The notes: generated by a model not told the origin, from the sequence alone. Numbered from the stretch's first letter, positions 15,851 to 24,187 are shown. The stretch: DNA of 64,000 nucleotides from UBA668 sp040081465 (GCA_040081465.1 JBEBGL010000002.1:62001-126000); one strand, 5' to 3'. A program made the numbers and translations.

Positions 15851-16680
15851 CCGGTCAGCTGTGGCTGGTCAGCACTCCAATCGGCAACTTGGGCGACCTG
15901 CCACCGCGAGCGATCAGCACGCTGCAGTCGTGTGCACTGATCTGCTGCGAAGACACGCGCCACAGCGGCAAACTGCTGTCGCACGCGGGAATCGCGGGGG
16001 TGCGACTAGCCGTCGCCAACGAACACACCGAGGATTCGCGCGCTGGCGAAGTTCTTGACCTGCTGGCGAGTGGCCGCGACGTCGCGGTACTCACCGACGC
16101 TGGGACGCCAGGAATCAGCGACCCTGGTGCTCGACTTGTGCGCGCCGCGATCGATGCGGGCCACCGCGTCAGCGCAGTGCCAGGGCCGGCGGCACTTGTG
16201 ATGGGCTTGGTGCTCAGCGGCTTCGACACCACGCGGTTCGTGTTCGAGGGTTTTCTGCCGCGCACGGGGAAAGATCGCACGCAACGCATCGCCGACATCG
16301 TCTGCGAGCGACGCACCATCGTGTTGTACGAAGCGCCACATCGGGTGCAGCGAACTGTCGCCGACCTACTGAAAGCGTGCGGACCCGACCGCCAGATCGC
16401 ACTCGCCCGCGAGCTCACCAAACTGCACGAAGAAACATGGCGGGGCACACTTGCGGACGCAGCAACTCACGTCGCCGAGCAAGCACCGCGCGGCGAGTAC
16501 GTGGTGGTGGTCGAAGGCGCATCGGATGTGGTTGAGGCCACAGACGATGCAATCGTCAGCGCGTTACGAATGACACTTGCGGGCGGTGCCGATCGGCGAG
16601 CGGCAATCGCTACCGTTATGGCGTCAACCGGAGCGAGTAAGCGCCGCGTCTACGACCTAGCGCTGACAATCCCTCGCTGA
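15847..16680 (+). CDS. rsmI: 16S rRNA (cytidine1402-2'-O)-methyltransferase RsmI
   Basis: Methylates the ribose of C1402 in the decoding centre of 16S rRNA. The protein is 277 residues, normal length. Family motifs run in order: LVSTPIGNLGDLPPRAIS, CEDTRHSGKLL, LTDAGTPGISDPGARLV, AVPGPAALVMGLVLSG and FEGFLPRTGKDR. The C-terminal DRRAAIATVMASTGASKRRVYDLAL is the usual RsmI tail. The GTG at 15847 overlaps the DUF192 stop by 4 bases. In actinobacteria rsmI commonly lies close to metG, as here. Confidence 0.96.
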   Translation: MTGQLWLVSTPIGNLGDLPPRAISTLQSCALICCEDTRHSGKLLSHAGIAGVRLAVANEHTEDSRAGEVLDLLASGRDVAVLTDAGTPGISDPGARLVRAAIDAGHRVSAVPGPAALVMGLVLSGFDTTRFVFEGFLPRTGKDRTQRIADIVCERRTIVLYEAPHRVQRTVADLLKACGPDRQIALARELTKLHEETWRGTLADAATHVAEQAPRGEYVVVVEGASDVVEATDDAIVSALRMTLAGGADRRAAIATVMASTGASKRRVYDLALTIPR

Positions 16681-16698
16681 TCCACGACGAACCAATCC

Positions 16699-17508
16699 AT
16701 GACAGACGTTCAGATCAACCTCAGCCCAACCGGGCATAGCGCCGCGTTCTTCGACCTCGACCGCACGCTGATCTCTGGCTCGAGCGCGTTCGTGCTTGCG
16801 ATCGCTGCGTGGCGTGGCAAGTTGGTGCCCACTCATCAGTTCGTGCGCGATGCGGCGAGCGCGGTGGCGTTCAAATTCGCCGGCGCGAGCGACGACACGT
16901 CGAACGGCGTGCGCGACCGAATCCTCGGCGCCGTCAAGGGTGTCCGCGTCGAAGACTTAATCGCGCTCAACACCGACATCGTTCCGAAGTTGATGGACAA
17001 GTTGCGTCCTGAGGCCCGACGCCTGCTCGATCAACATCGCCACGCCGAACGTCCGACGTATATCGTCTCCGCCTCGCCGATCGAACTGGTCGAGCCGCTC
17101 GCGGTAGCGCTCGGAATGACGGCCGGCATCGGCACGCGCAGCGAGATCGTCGATGGCGTGTACACAGGCGAGCTCGCCGGGCCGTTCTGCTACGGCCCTG
17201 GCAAAGTCGAGGCGATCATCGAACTCGCTCGCGAGGAAGGCTTCGACCTCGAGAAGTGTTGGGCGTACAGCGATTCGGCGAGCGACTTGCCGATGCTGCA
17301 GTGCGTCGGTCATCCCGTGGCCGTTAACCCCGACACGAAACTCGAACGCTTCGCCGGCCAAGAGGGTTGGCCGATCGTCGTGTTCAGCAAACGTACGAAG
17401 GCCGTCATCCGTCGAACCACGCAAGCAGTCGGCGCAGTGGGTCTCGTCGCAGGCGGCTTCGTCGGCGGCACGCGCAAGTCCAGCAAGCGCGGCCGCTTCT
17501 TCGGCTAA
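16699..17508 (+). CDS. HAD-IB family phosphatase (SerB-like)
   Basis: A 269-residue phosphatase of the HAD subfamily IB type. Motif I is AFFDLDRTLISGSS, motif II lies in YIVSASPIELVEP, the Lys of motif III in GPGKVEAI and motif IV is AYSDSASDLPML. The cap region between motifs I and II is helical. The C-terminus is basic and Gly-rich (GGFVGGTRKSSKRGRFFG) and may contact membrane or nucleic acid. The substrate could be phosphoserine or a phospholipid head group; the sequence does not decide. It is followed directly by the three-armed repeat. Confidence 0.87.
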   Translation: MTDVQINLSPTGHSAAFFDLDRTLISGSSAFVLAIAAWRGKLVPTHQFVRDAASAVAFKFAGASDDTSNGVRDRILGAVKGVRVEDLIALNTDIVPKLMDKLRPEARRLLDQHRHAERPTYIVSASPIELVEPLAVALGMTAGIGTRSEIVDGVYTGELAGPFCYGPGKVEAIIELAREEGFDLEKCWAYSDSASDLPMLQCVGHPVAVNPDTKLERFAGQEGWPIVVFSKRTKAVIRRTTQAVGAVGLVAGGFVGGTRKSSKRGRFFG

Positions 17509-17512
17509 CGCG

Positions 17513-17591
17513 TTCAGCCGAGTGTTTCCTGCCCGTGTGCGGGCAGGAAACACTCGACGCTCCGTCGACCTGCACGAAACACTCGACTGAA
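17513..17591. repeat. Three-armed palindromic repeat, copy A
   Basis: Fills the convergent spacer between the HAD and thioesterase genes. Arm 1 (17519-17535) and arm 2 (17540-17556) form a perfect 17-bp stem with loop TGTG. A third arm (17572-17591) carries GAAACACTCGACTG and can instead pair with 17513-17532 (18 of 20 bases). The same architecture, spacing and core sequence recur at 35886-35960. It may work as a bidirectional terminator or as a mobile palindromic unit; the hairpin lacks a long T run. Confidence 0.85.
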
Positions 17592-17595
17592 AGTC

Positions 17596-18384
17596 TCAGG
17601 TCAGTGGGGTTAGACCCAACTGTCGGGATTGGGCTACCAAGCGATCTTGGCTGTCCCAGATCTCGCCGTCCTCGTTGAAGAAGCCGCCTTGCACGAACTG
17701 ACTGCGGAACACGCAACGCACCGGACCCGGCGCGGGGACGCCGCGCACGTGCACGGTCAACTCCAACGTCGGCACCCACCCGGGCGGCAGGTCGATGTGG
17801 AATACGGCGGGCGGAAACGCGTCGGCCGCGAGCAGCAACGCCAACGTGTCGACCGGACGATCATCGGCGAACGCGAACCAGCCTGCCATTTCCGCGACAC
17901 CTTTGCGTTCGCCGCGCATGAACGACTCGTCGCCGGGGCGCAGTCGAACGTTCAATCGCGCATTCAACGCAACCGCTACGGCGCCTTGCACCGACGACCG
18001 CTCCACACACTCATCCATCGGCGGCAACTCGAGCGGACCGACGGCGAGGTGCGTGAAGTCGTCGTTCACCTGCGCGAGGTCGCCGAATGTTCCGGTCACT
18101 TGCAGGATTGGCTGACCATCGCGATGCAACTGTCCGGTGACAGTGCTGAAGCGGCGGCCCGACTTCAAGACTGTTGCGTCGACTTGCACCGGCCCCGGCG
18201 TGCCGGGCGCCAGGTAGTGAGCGGTGATCGAAAGCGGATCGGCGCGACCGCTTACTGCTCGCAGATGACTCGCAGCGAGTGCAAGCAGGTAGCCACCGTT
18301 GGCGTTGCCGTTGATATCCCAGCCGTCGTGAATCGTCGCGGCACCGTCAGGCCCGACAAACGTTGCCTTGTCAAACTCGCTCAT
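17596..18384 (-). CDS. Acyl-CoA thioesterase-family protein (double hot-dog fold)
   Basis: A 262-residue TesB-like thioesterase. The first hot-dog has WDINGNANGGYLLALAASHL (the long helix wrapped by the sheet), then DPLSITAHYLAPGTPGPVQV and FSTVTGQLHRDGQPILQVTG. The second hot-dog contains AEMAGWFAFADDRPVDTLAL and PTLELTVHVRGVPAPGP. It should hydrolyse acyl-CoA esters in the cytosol; chain preference is unknown. The ATG at 18384 overlaps the stop of the upstream MBL gene (ATGA), so the two form an operon. The 3' end faces the repeat element. Confidence 0.87.
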   Translation of the reverse strand: MSEFDKATFVGPDGAATIHDGWDINGNANGGYLLALAASHLRAVSGRADPLSITAHYLAPGTPGPVQVDATVLKSGRRFSTVTGQLHRDGQPILQVTGTFGDLAQVNDDFTHLAVGPLELPPMDECVERSSVQGAVAVALNARLNVRLRPGDESFMRGERKGVAEMAGWFAFADDRPVDTLALLLAADAFPPAVFHIDLPPGWVPTLELTVHVRGVPAPGPVRCVFRSQFVQGGFFNEDGEIWDSQDRLVAQSRQLGLTPLT

Positions 18385-19280
18385 AGCTTCCAATACTCGC
18401 GGCCGTCAGTCGCCACGGCACCATCGAGCAACAATCGATCGAGGTGTTGCTGAATCGAACGCTTCTCGACGCTCTCGCCAAACAACGGGGGCCGTGTGCC
18501 CGGTCGGTAGACGATTCCGACCTCGACCAACTGATCGAGCGTGCGCCGCGACTCCAACATTTCTAACAACGCCGCTTCGCGCCGCGCTATAGCTTCACCG
18601 AACGCAGCGACAGCCGCGACAAACGCATCGTGTCCGTCGACGACACCCTTGTGGTGAAACGTGACGTAGTGATCGGCGACAATCTCGGGCAGCGCGAGCA
18701 ACGTCGCCTCGAACTCTTCCAGGCTGCTGCCGGCGTCGCCGTAGTACGGCCCGAAGGTCGACAGGTCGATGTCACCCGTCACGACGACGGTCGGACCATC
18801 GTCGTGCTCGATCATGAACAGACAGTGTCCGCCGGTGTGGCCTGGCATCGACTTTGCCCGCACGACAACACCACCGAGATCCCACGTTGCGCCATCGCGG
18901 AAGCTGGTCGCGTTCGGCCAGCCGAGGTAATGGAATCGCTCGGTCACGAAGTCGGTCATCGCGGGTATGCGATCGGCGGGAATGCCATACAACGCCATCA
19001 ACCCTTCAACCGATTGCAGAGCCGCGAGGTCGCGCTCGTGCACGCTGATCGTCTCGGTCCGCACTGCCGAAAGCCCGGCCGCGTGATCTTCGTGAGCGTG
19101 CGTCAGCAAAACCCGGTCGACCGTCACCGGCGGCAAGGCTTCGTGAACCGATTGCGACGGGTCGATCAGCACAGACCCCGCTGAACCAACGACCAACACA
19201 CTGTTGCCGTCGGGGTACTTGCCTTGTTCCTTGCCAAACAGCACGGTCACGCACTGGCCAAGGGCACGCGTGGTCGACAT
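18381..19280 (-). CDS. Metallo-beta-lactamase-fold hydrolase
   Basis: A 299-residue MBL-fold protein with an intact dinuclear zinc site: LLTHAHEDHAAG (HxHxDH), SMPGHTGGHCLF, VVTGDIDLS and a later HH in VTFHHKGVVDG. The C-terminal third (about 225-299) is helical, with ALLEMLESRRTLDQLVEVG and a winged-helix-like end seen in lactamase-B2-like proteins. No signal peptide. Substrate unknown; thioester or lactone substrates are plausible given coupling to a thioesterase gene. It is divergent from metG. Confidence 0.87.
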   Translation of the reverse strand: MSTTRALGQCVTVLFGKEQGKYPDGNSVLVVGSAGSVLIDPSQSVHEALPPVTVDRVLLTHAHEDHAAGLSAVRTETISVHERDLAALQSVEGLMALYGIPADRIPAMTDFVTERFHYLGWPNATSFRDGATWDLGGVVVRAKSMPGHTGGHCLFMIEHDDGPTVVVTGDIDLSTFGPYYGDAGSSLEEFEATLLALPEIVADHYVTFHHKGVVDGHDAFVAAVAAFGEAIARREAALLEMLESRRTLDQLVEVGIVYRPGTRPPLFGESVEKRSIQQHLDRLLLDGAVATDGREYWKL

Positions 19281-19425
19281 CGGGCCGACGGTATCCGTTA
19301 AGTGCTTGCCCCGGCGACTGCACGCGGGCGTATCCTTGAACCCGTGACCTACGTGGCCCTGACCCGTCGAATGCGCACCGGCTTCTGATCAGCCGTTTGT
19401 TCGCCATTCTTCGAAAGGACTTCCC

Positions 19426-20928
19426 GTGAGCACGTATTACCTGACCACACCTATCTATTACGTGACGGCCAAGCCGCACCTCGGCCACGCGTACACCACC
19501 ATCATCGGCGATGCACTCGCCCGCTGGCACCGACTGCTCGGCGACGACGTGTACTTCCTCACCGGCACCGACGAGCACGGCCAGAAGGTGCAGGACTACG
19601 CCGACGCGGCCGGCCAAAGCGCGCAAGATTTCGTCGACGAAATCGCCCCGCTTTACGAGCAAGCATGGCAGCGGCTGAACATCAGTAACAACGACTTCAT
19701 CCGCACCACCGAGGAGCGTCACAAAATTGGTGTCGCCGAGTTGCTGCAACGTTGCTACGACGCTGGCGACATCGAGCTCGACCTGTACAAGGGCAAGTAC
19801 TGCGTTGCGTGCGAGGAGTACTACACAGACGACGAACTCGACCCGGGCGACCTGTGCAAGATTCACAAGCGGCCTGTCGAGTACTACGAGGAAGAGAACT
19901 ACTTCTTCCGCCTCAGCCGTTTCGAGCAACGTTTGCTGGATTGGTACGCGGCGCACCCTGGAGTGATCGTGCCCGAGTTTCGTGCGAACGAAGCACTCGG
20001 TCTGATAAAGGGCGGCCTGCGCGACTTCAGCGTCAGCCGTACGACCTTGAAGTGGGGCATTCCACTTCCGTGGGACGCGAAGCACGTCGCGTACGTTTGG
20101 TTCGACGCGCTCGCCAACTACATCACCGCCGTCGGCTTCGGCAGCGGCGACACAACGCAGTTCGAGAAGTGGTGGCCCGCGCGTCACCTGATCGGCAAAG
20201 ACATCATCCGCCATCACTGCGTGTACTGGCCGGCGATGCTGATCAGTGCAGGCATCGAACCGCCAGCAGGTTTCGCGGTTGGCGGTTGGCTGCTTTCGGG
20301 TGGCGAGAAGATGAGCAAGACGAGTGGCAACGTCGTCAACCCACTCGAGTTGATTGACGACATAGGTGTCGACGGCTTCCGCTACTACGTACTTGCGGAG
20401 ACGACTTACGGCCAAGATGGCGACTTCACCTACGAGGGATTGATCGGGCGTTACAACAGCGACCTCGCTAACAACCTCGGCAACCTCTTGTCGCGCGTTG
20501 CAACGGTGGTCGACAAGAAGTGCGGTGGCGTCAGTCCCGCGCCGCGCGCCGACTCGCCGCTTGCCGCTGCCGCCGCCACCGCGTACGAAGCAACCGCCGA
20601 AGGATGGGAAGCGGTGCAACCCAGTCGCGCGCTCGATGCGACGTGGCAACTGATTCGCGCAACCAACGCGTACCTGGAAGCGAACGAACCTTGGAAGTCC
20701 GAGCCTGGCGCCGCAGTCGACGCCATCTTGGGCGACGCACTCGAGGTCTTGCGTATCGTCGCCGTTCTCGCCAGTCCGGCGGTGCCGGCGACGAGCCAGA
20801 TCGTGTGGGAACGACTCGGACTCAGCGGAGATGTCACCGATCAGCGACTGCCTGCCGCAGCGAAGTGGGGCCAGTATCCGGGTGGCTTGCCGGTCGTCAA
20901 GGGCGACCCCTTGTTCCCACGTAGATGA
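19426..20928 (+). CDS. metG: Methionine--tRNA ligase
   Basis: Charges tRNA-Met. The protein is 500 residues, in the range of the short MetG class. The HIGH motif is HLGHAYTT near residue 19 and the KMSKS motif is KMSKTSGN near 292. A zinc-knuckle-like CVACEEYYTDDELDPGDLCKIH occupies about 126-148. The anticodon-binding helical domain begins near 380. No C-terminal EMAP/Trbp111 tRNA-binding domain is present. The GTG at 19426 follows a good Shine-Dalgarno, GAAAGGA. It opens the housekeeping block typical of actinobacteria. Confidence 0.97.
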   Translation: MSTYYLTTPIYYVTAKPHLGHAYTTIIGDALARWHRLLGDDVYFLTGTDEHGQKVQDYADAAGQSAQDFVDEIAPLYEQAWQRLNISNNDFIRTTEERHKIGVAELLQRCYDAGDIELDLYKGKYCVACEEYYTDDELDPGDLCKIHKRPVEYYEEENYFFRLSRFEQRLLDWYAAHPGVIVPEFRANEALGLIKGGLRDFSVSRTTLKWGIPLPWDAKHVAYVWFDALANYITAVGFGSGDTTQFEKWWPARHLIGKDIIRHHCVYWPAMLISAGIEPPAGFAVGGWLLSGGEKMSKTSGNVVNPLELIDDIGVDGFRYYVLAETTYGQDGDFTYEGLIGRYNSDLANNLGNLLSRVATVVDKKCGGVSPAPRADSPLAAAAATAYEATAEGWEAVQPSRALDATWQLIRATNAYLEANEPWKSEPGAAVDAILGDALEVLRIVAVLASPAVPATSQIVWERLGLSGDVTDQRLPAAAKWGQYPGGLPVVKGDPLFPRR

Positions 20929-20941
20929 AAGTCAAAGGTCG

Positions 20942-21700
20942 ATGAACTACACCGACAGTCACTGCCACCTCTACGACACACGCGGTGCCGACATCGACGA
21001 GGTCATCGCGTCAGCGCGCGCCGCGGGTGTGACGAAGATGATCACCGTCGGATGCGATGCAACGACGACACAACAGGCGATCGACATCGCCGCTCGCTTC
21101 GAAGGTGTGTATGCGACCGCTGGCCTGCATCCGCACGACGCCGTGCACGGAGTCGACACCATTCGACACTTCTTCGACGATCCGAGTGTGATCGCAGTTG
21201 GCGAAGCCGGGCTCGACTACTTCTACGAGCACTCACCTCGGGCGCAACAGCGAATCGCCTTCGCGGATCAGATTCAGATCGCACACGAACGAAAGCTGCC
21301 GTTGGTCGTTCACGCCCGCGATGCGTGGGACGACACGTTCGATGTGTTCGCCGCCGAAGGCGCCCCCGAGCGCACCGTCTTTCATTGCTTCACGGGTGGT
21401 CCTGAAGAAGCCCGTCGCTGCCTCGATCTGGGCGCATACTTGAGCTTCAGTGGCATCGTCACCTTCAAGGCTGCAACCGAGCTACAAGAGGCGGCCAAGT
21501 TGTGCCCGGCCGACCGCATGCTCGCCGAGACGGACAGCCCTTATCTGGCGCCAATTCCGCACCGCGGCCGGGCCAACCGGCCGGAGTACGTGACACATGT
21601 CGTGCAGGCGCTTGCTGAACTGCGTGCCGAGCCGCTCGACGACGTGCGCCGGGCGACCGTCGAGAACGCCTGCCTTGCCTTCCCTGCCCTGCGTTCCTAG
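20942..21700 (+). CDS. tatD: TatD-family metal-dependent hydrolase
   Basis: A 252-residue TatD/YcfH-type nuclease-like hydrolase. Metal ligands are in DSHCHLYD (residues 5-12), AVGEAGLDYFYEHS, LVVHARDAW, FHCFTGG and ETDSPYLAP. The final HRGRANRPEYVTHVVQALAEL is the family end region. Family members act as 3'-exonucleases or D-aminoacyl-tRNA deacylases. The ATG at 20942, 13 bases after metG, gives the conserved start MNYTDSHCHL. Position after metG is the actinobacterial norm. Confidence 0.95.
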   Translation: MNYTDSHCHLYDTRGADIDEVIASARAAGVTKMITVGCDATTTQQAIDIAARFEGVYATAGLHPHDAVHGVDTIRHFFDDPSVIAVGEAGLDYFYEHSPRAQQRIAFADQIQIAHERKLPLVVHARDAWDDTFDVFAAEGAPERTVFHCFTGGPEEARRCLDLGAYLSFSGIVTFKAATELQEAAKLCPADRMLAETDSPYLAPIPHRGRANRPEYVTHVVQALAELRAEPLDDVRRATVENACLAFPALRS

Positions 21701-21729
21701 CGTTTGTCCACCACAATGGACGACTCACC

Positions 21730-22293
21730 ATGAATGAATTCGATAAGCGCCGCATTGGTGCCGCCTCGCTCATCACGGTTTCGGTGCTGTCGCTGGTGTG
21801 GGTGTTCAGCAGCGGATCCTCGAACGGCGACGACGGCGCGACCGCCACGACGTGTCTCGGCTGTGCCGACACGTCGGGTAACTCGGCGCCGTCAACCACG
21901 GAATACCAGCCGCACCCGCCAATTTTCGTCGGCGGTGGCGACACCGAAACACCGAACGACCCGGTCAGCATCGCCACCGCTCCCGAGCCAAACGCGAACG
22001 AGATCGTGACGACTACGCAGTTCCTTCGTTACGGCGACACGTCGGGCGTTCGCCGTTGCTCCACGTTGCTGGCGCCAGAGGGTTACGAGTTGACCGTCAC
22101 CAACGTCGACAACGGACAATCGACAACGTGCACCAATACGCAAGGCTTCACTGTTCCAGCCGGCGTTGGAATGGTGCTGGACACCAACGTCTTCGCCGAG
22201 ATTGGTGACTTTGTCGACGCACCACTACCGGTGCGAGTGAGTTGGGAAGACGAACCGGTCGACGAACCGGTCGACGACTCGACCGGCGGCTAG
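21730..22293 (+). CDS. Secreted or anchored protein with RlpA-like double-psi beta-barrel (tentative), at the rpf position
   Basis: A 187-residue protein with one N-terminal hydrophobic segment (ASLITVSVLSLVWVF) preceded by KRR, a low-complexity linker rich in Thr, Pro and Asn to about residue 95, and a C-terminal domain. That domain reads RYGDTSGVRRCSTLLAPEGY, LTVTNVDNGQSTTCTN and MVLDTNVFAEIGDF, then VRVSWE, which follows the strand order of RlpA-like DPBB domains, though the catalytic DRGP is missing. In many actinobacteria this slot between tatD and rsmA holds the resuscitation-promoting factor rpfB. A wall-associated role is therefore likely. The acidic tail EPVDEPVDDSTGG has no sortase signal. 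Confidence 0.65.
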   Translation: MNEFDKRRIGAASLITVSVLSLVWVFSSGSSNGDDGATATTCLGCADTSGNSAPSTTEYQPHPPIFVGGGDTETPNDPVSIATAPEPNANEIVTTTQFLRYGDTSGVRRCSTLLAPEGYELTVTNVDNGQSTTCTNTQGFTVPAGVGMVLDTNVFAEIGDFVDAPLPVRVSWEDEPVDEPVDDSTGG

Positions 22294-22333
22294 CGGCTTC
22301 GAATCACCGACACCTAAGTATCGGTTAACAACC

Positions 22334-23155
22334 ATGCACAACCGGACGACCATCACCGAACTCCTTGCACGCGGCGGACTCAGTCCACGACGCGACCTTG
22401 GCCAGAACTTCGTGGCCGACGCCAACACAGTTCGGCGAATCGCGCGTCTCGCCGAGGTCGGTCCTGGCGACCGCGTAGTGGAAGTCGGCGCCGGCTTCGG
22501 ATCGCTGACAATGGCGCTTGCCGAGACCGGAGCCGAGATACTCGCAGTAGAAGTCGATCGCGGAATCGTTCCTGTCTTGCGCGAGGTGATGGCGGCTTAC
22601 GACAACGTCACCGTCGTCGAGGCCGACGCGATGCGCACTGACTGGAGCGCGCTACTCGGCGACAAGCCCGGCTGGATTCTTGTCGCCAACCTGCCGTACA
22701 ACGTGGCGACGCCGCTGGTGTGCGACCTGCTCGACGGTGTGCCTCAGATCGAACGCATGCTGGTGATGGTGCAGCGAGAAGCTGCCGAGCGGTTTTGTGC
22801 AGCACCGCGTACGCCGCAATACGGGGCCGTGACCGTGAAGATCGCGTACTGGGCAACCGCACGCATCGCGGGCATGGTCCCCGCGAACGTGTTCCTGCCG
22901 CGGCCGAAGGTCGAGTCGGCCCTCGCCGACATACGGCGACGGCCACAACCCGCGACAGCGGCAGCGAGCACCGATCTCTTCTCGCTGATGCGCACCGCCT
23001 TCGGGCAACGCCGCAAGATGCTGCGTCGCTCGCTGGCCGACGTTGTGTCGCCAACAGTGTTCGACGAAGCTGGCATCGACGCCTCGCGGCGCCCGGAGGA
23101 ACTCGACGTGCACGAGTGGGGACGATTGGCCATCAGTTGGAGAGCACATCAATGA
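22334..23155 (+). CDS. rsmA: 16S rRNA adenine N6,N6-dimethyltransferase
   Basis: Dimethylates A1518 and A1519 of 16S rRNA (KsgA). The protein has 273 residues, normal length. The start region LSPRRDLGQNFVAD is the KsgA hallmark. The SAM loop is VVEVGAGFGSLTMAL, and the catalytic N(L)PY motif is ANLPYNVATPLV. The C-terminal domain includes QREAAERFCA and VFLPRPKVESAL, FGQRRKMLRRSL and DASRRPEELDVHEW. Its stop overlaps ispE by ATGA. Position and orientation match other actinobacteria. Confidence 0.97.
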   Translation: MHNRTTITELLARGGLSPRRDLGQNFVADANTVRRIARLAEVGPGDRVVEVGAGFGSLTMALAETGAEILAVEVDRGIVPVLREVMAAYDNVTVVEADAMRTDWSALLGDKPGWILVANLPYNVATPLVCDLLDGVPQIERMLVMVQREAAERFCAAPRTPQYGAVTVKIAYWATARIAGMVPANVFLPRPKVESALADIRRRPQPATAAASTDLFSLMRTAFGQRRKMLRRSLADVVSPTVFDEAGIDASRRPEELDVHEWGRLAISWRAHQ

Positions 23156-23880
23156 CGGTCACTCTGACGGCTCGGGCGAAGTTGACCCTGACGCTGCGCA
23201 TCATCGGTGTACGTGGCGACGGTTACCACCTGATCGATGCCGAGATGGTTTCGCTGGCGCTCGCGGACACTCTGACAATCGACCCGCAACGCGCGGGACT
23301 GACATGCGACGGCCCGTTCGCGCATGGCACGCCAGTCGACAGCAGCAACCTCGTCGCGCGTGCACTGAAGCTCGCCGGTCGTACAGCTGGTGTACACATC
23401 CACAAAGCGGTCCCACACGGTGGTGGACTGGGCGGCGGCTCTAGCGACGCGGCAGCAGTACTTCGTTGGGCCGGCTACAACGACATCGCCGGCGCAGCAG
23501 CGATCGGTGCCGATGTGCCGTTCTGTCTTGTCGGTGGTCGGGCACGCGTGCGCGGCATCGGCGAACTGATCGATCCATTGCCATTTGAGCCGATGGAAAT
23601 CACATTGGTGATTCCGCCGCTGTCGATCAACACGCCTGCCGCGTATCGCGCATGGGACGAACTCGGTGGTCCACACTCGCAAACGAACGACCTGGAAGCA
23701 GCGGCTATTTCAGTCGAGCCGCGTCTGGCCGAATGGCGTGAGCGAATCGAGAAAGCTGCGGGCGAACGACCGACGCTTGCGGGCAGCGGCGCGACGTGGT
23801 TCCTACGCGGCCATCACAAGATTGCCGATGCGCTACCCGATGCGTTGGTGGTGCACACCGAGTCGGTGGCAGCTACCTAG
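23152..23880 (+). CDS. ispE: 4-diphosphocytidyl-2-C-methyl-D-erythritol kinase (short form)
   Basis: Phosphorylates CDP-methylerythritol in the non-mevalonate isoprenoid pathway; a GHMP kinase. Motif 1 is ARAKLTLTLRI with the catalytic Lys, and RGDGYHLIDAEM follows. The ATP loop is VPHGGGLGGGSSDAAAVL, and IGADVPFCLVGGRARVRGIGE is the second family block. The C-terminal LAGSGATWFL is the GHMP motif 3. At 242 residues it is 40-60 shorter than typical IspE: the helix between GGGSSDAAAVL and GADVPF is shortened to a few residues and the tail is short. Start ATG 23152 overlaps rsmA by 4 bases. Confidence 0.9.
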   Translation: MTVTLTARAKLTLTLRIIGVRGDGYHLIDAEMVSLALADTLTIDPQRAGLTCDGPFAHGTPVDSSNLVARALKLAGRTAGVHIHKAVPHGGGLGGGSSDAAAVLRWAGYNDIAGAAAIGADVPFCLVGGRARVRGIGELIDPLPFEPMEITLVIPPLSINTPAAYRAWDELGGPHSQTNDLEAAAISVEPRLAEWRERIEKAAGERPTLAGSGATWFLRGHHKIADALPDALVVHTESVAAT

Positions 23881-23890
23881 AACGGCTGGG

Positions 23891-23986
23891 TTACTTGCGG
23901 GCGCGCTGGTGGCGCGTGCGGCGCAGCATCTTCTTGTGCTTCTTCTTGCGCATGCGCTTGCGGCGCTTCTTGATCAGTGAGCCCAT
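23891..23986 (-). CDS. Small ribosomal protein bS22-like (AURKAIP1/COX24 domain, 31 aa)
   Basis: A 31-residue, extremely basic protein beginning MGSLIKKRRKRMRKKKHKK and ending MLRRTRHQRARK. This is the pattern of the actinobacterial 30S protein bS22 (annotated as an AURKAIP1/COX24-domain protein), known from mycobacterial ribosome structures. The start is the ATG at 23986; upstream codons in the same frame do not look coding. It lies on the opposite strand between ispE and tRNA-Gln. The match to bS22 is from recalled family sequence. Confidence 0.88.
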   Translation of the reverse strand: MGSLIKKRRKRMRKKKHKKMLRRTRHQRARK

Positions 23987-24095
23987 AGCTCGTGAGACGC
24001 TATCGGCTCGCACCCCCCGACCCAAACGCCGAGCGCAGGTGCATTGCCCGGCGCTACCATTTCGTAAAGGCGGTGGGCCGCGTGCGGCCAATCCT

Positions 24096-24169
24096 TCCGG
24101 GGTCGTTCAATGGTAGGACGGCAGGTTTTGATCCTGCATATAGGGGTTCGAGCCCTCTCCCCGGAACCA
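24096..24169 (+). tRNA. tRNA-Gln (TTG anticodon)
   Basis: Cloverleaf drawn by eye: acceptor stem TCCGGGG (24096-24102) with CCCCGGA (24159-24165), discriminator A at 24166 and encoded CCA at 24167-24169. The D arm contains AATGGTA. The anticodon stem is GCAGG/CCTGC with loop TTTTGAT, anticodon TTG at 24128-24130. The T loop is TTCGAGC. Located just before glmU, where other actinobacteria also carry tRNA-Gln. Confidence 0.95.
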
Positions 24170-24187
24170 ATGCGCTAGAACGGAACC

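Noticed and set aside
19344..19388. 14-codon leader peptide upstream of metG
   Set aside because: The peptide MTYVALTRRMRTGF has only one internal Met and no clear alternative hairpins around it; too weak for an attenuation claim.
19006..20649. 547-codon open frame on the minus strand opposite metG and part of the MBL gene
   Set aside because: Lies fully antisense to metG with intact HIGH and KMSKS motifs; the translation shows no domain and has the composition expected from high-GC mirror frames.
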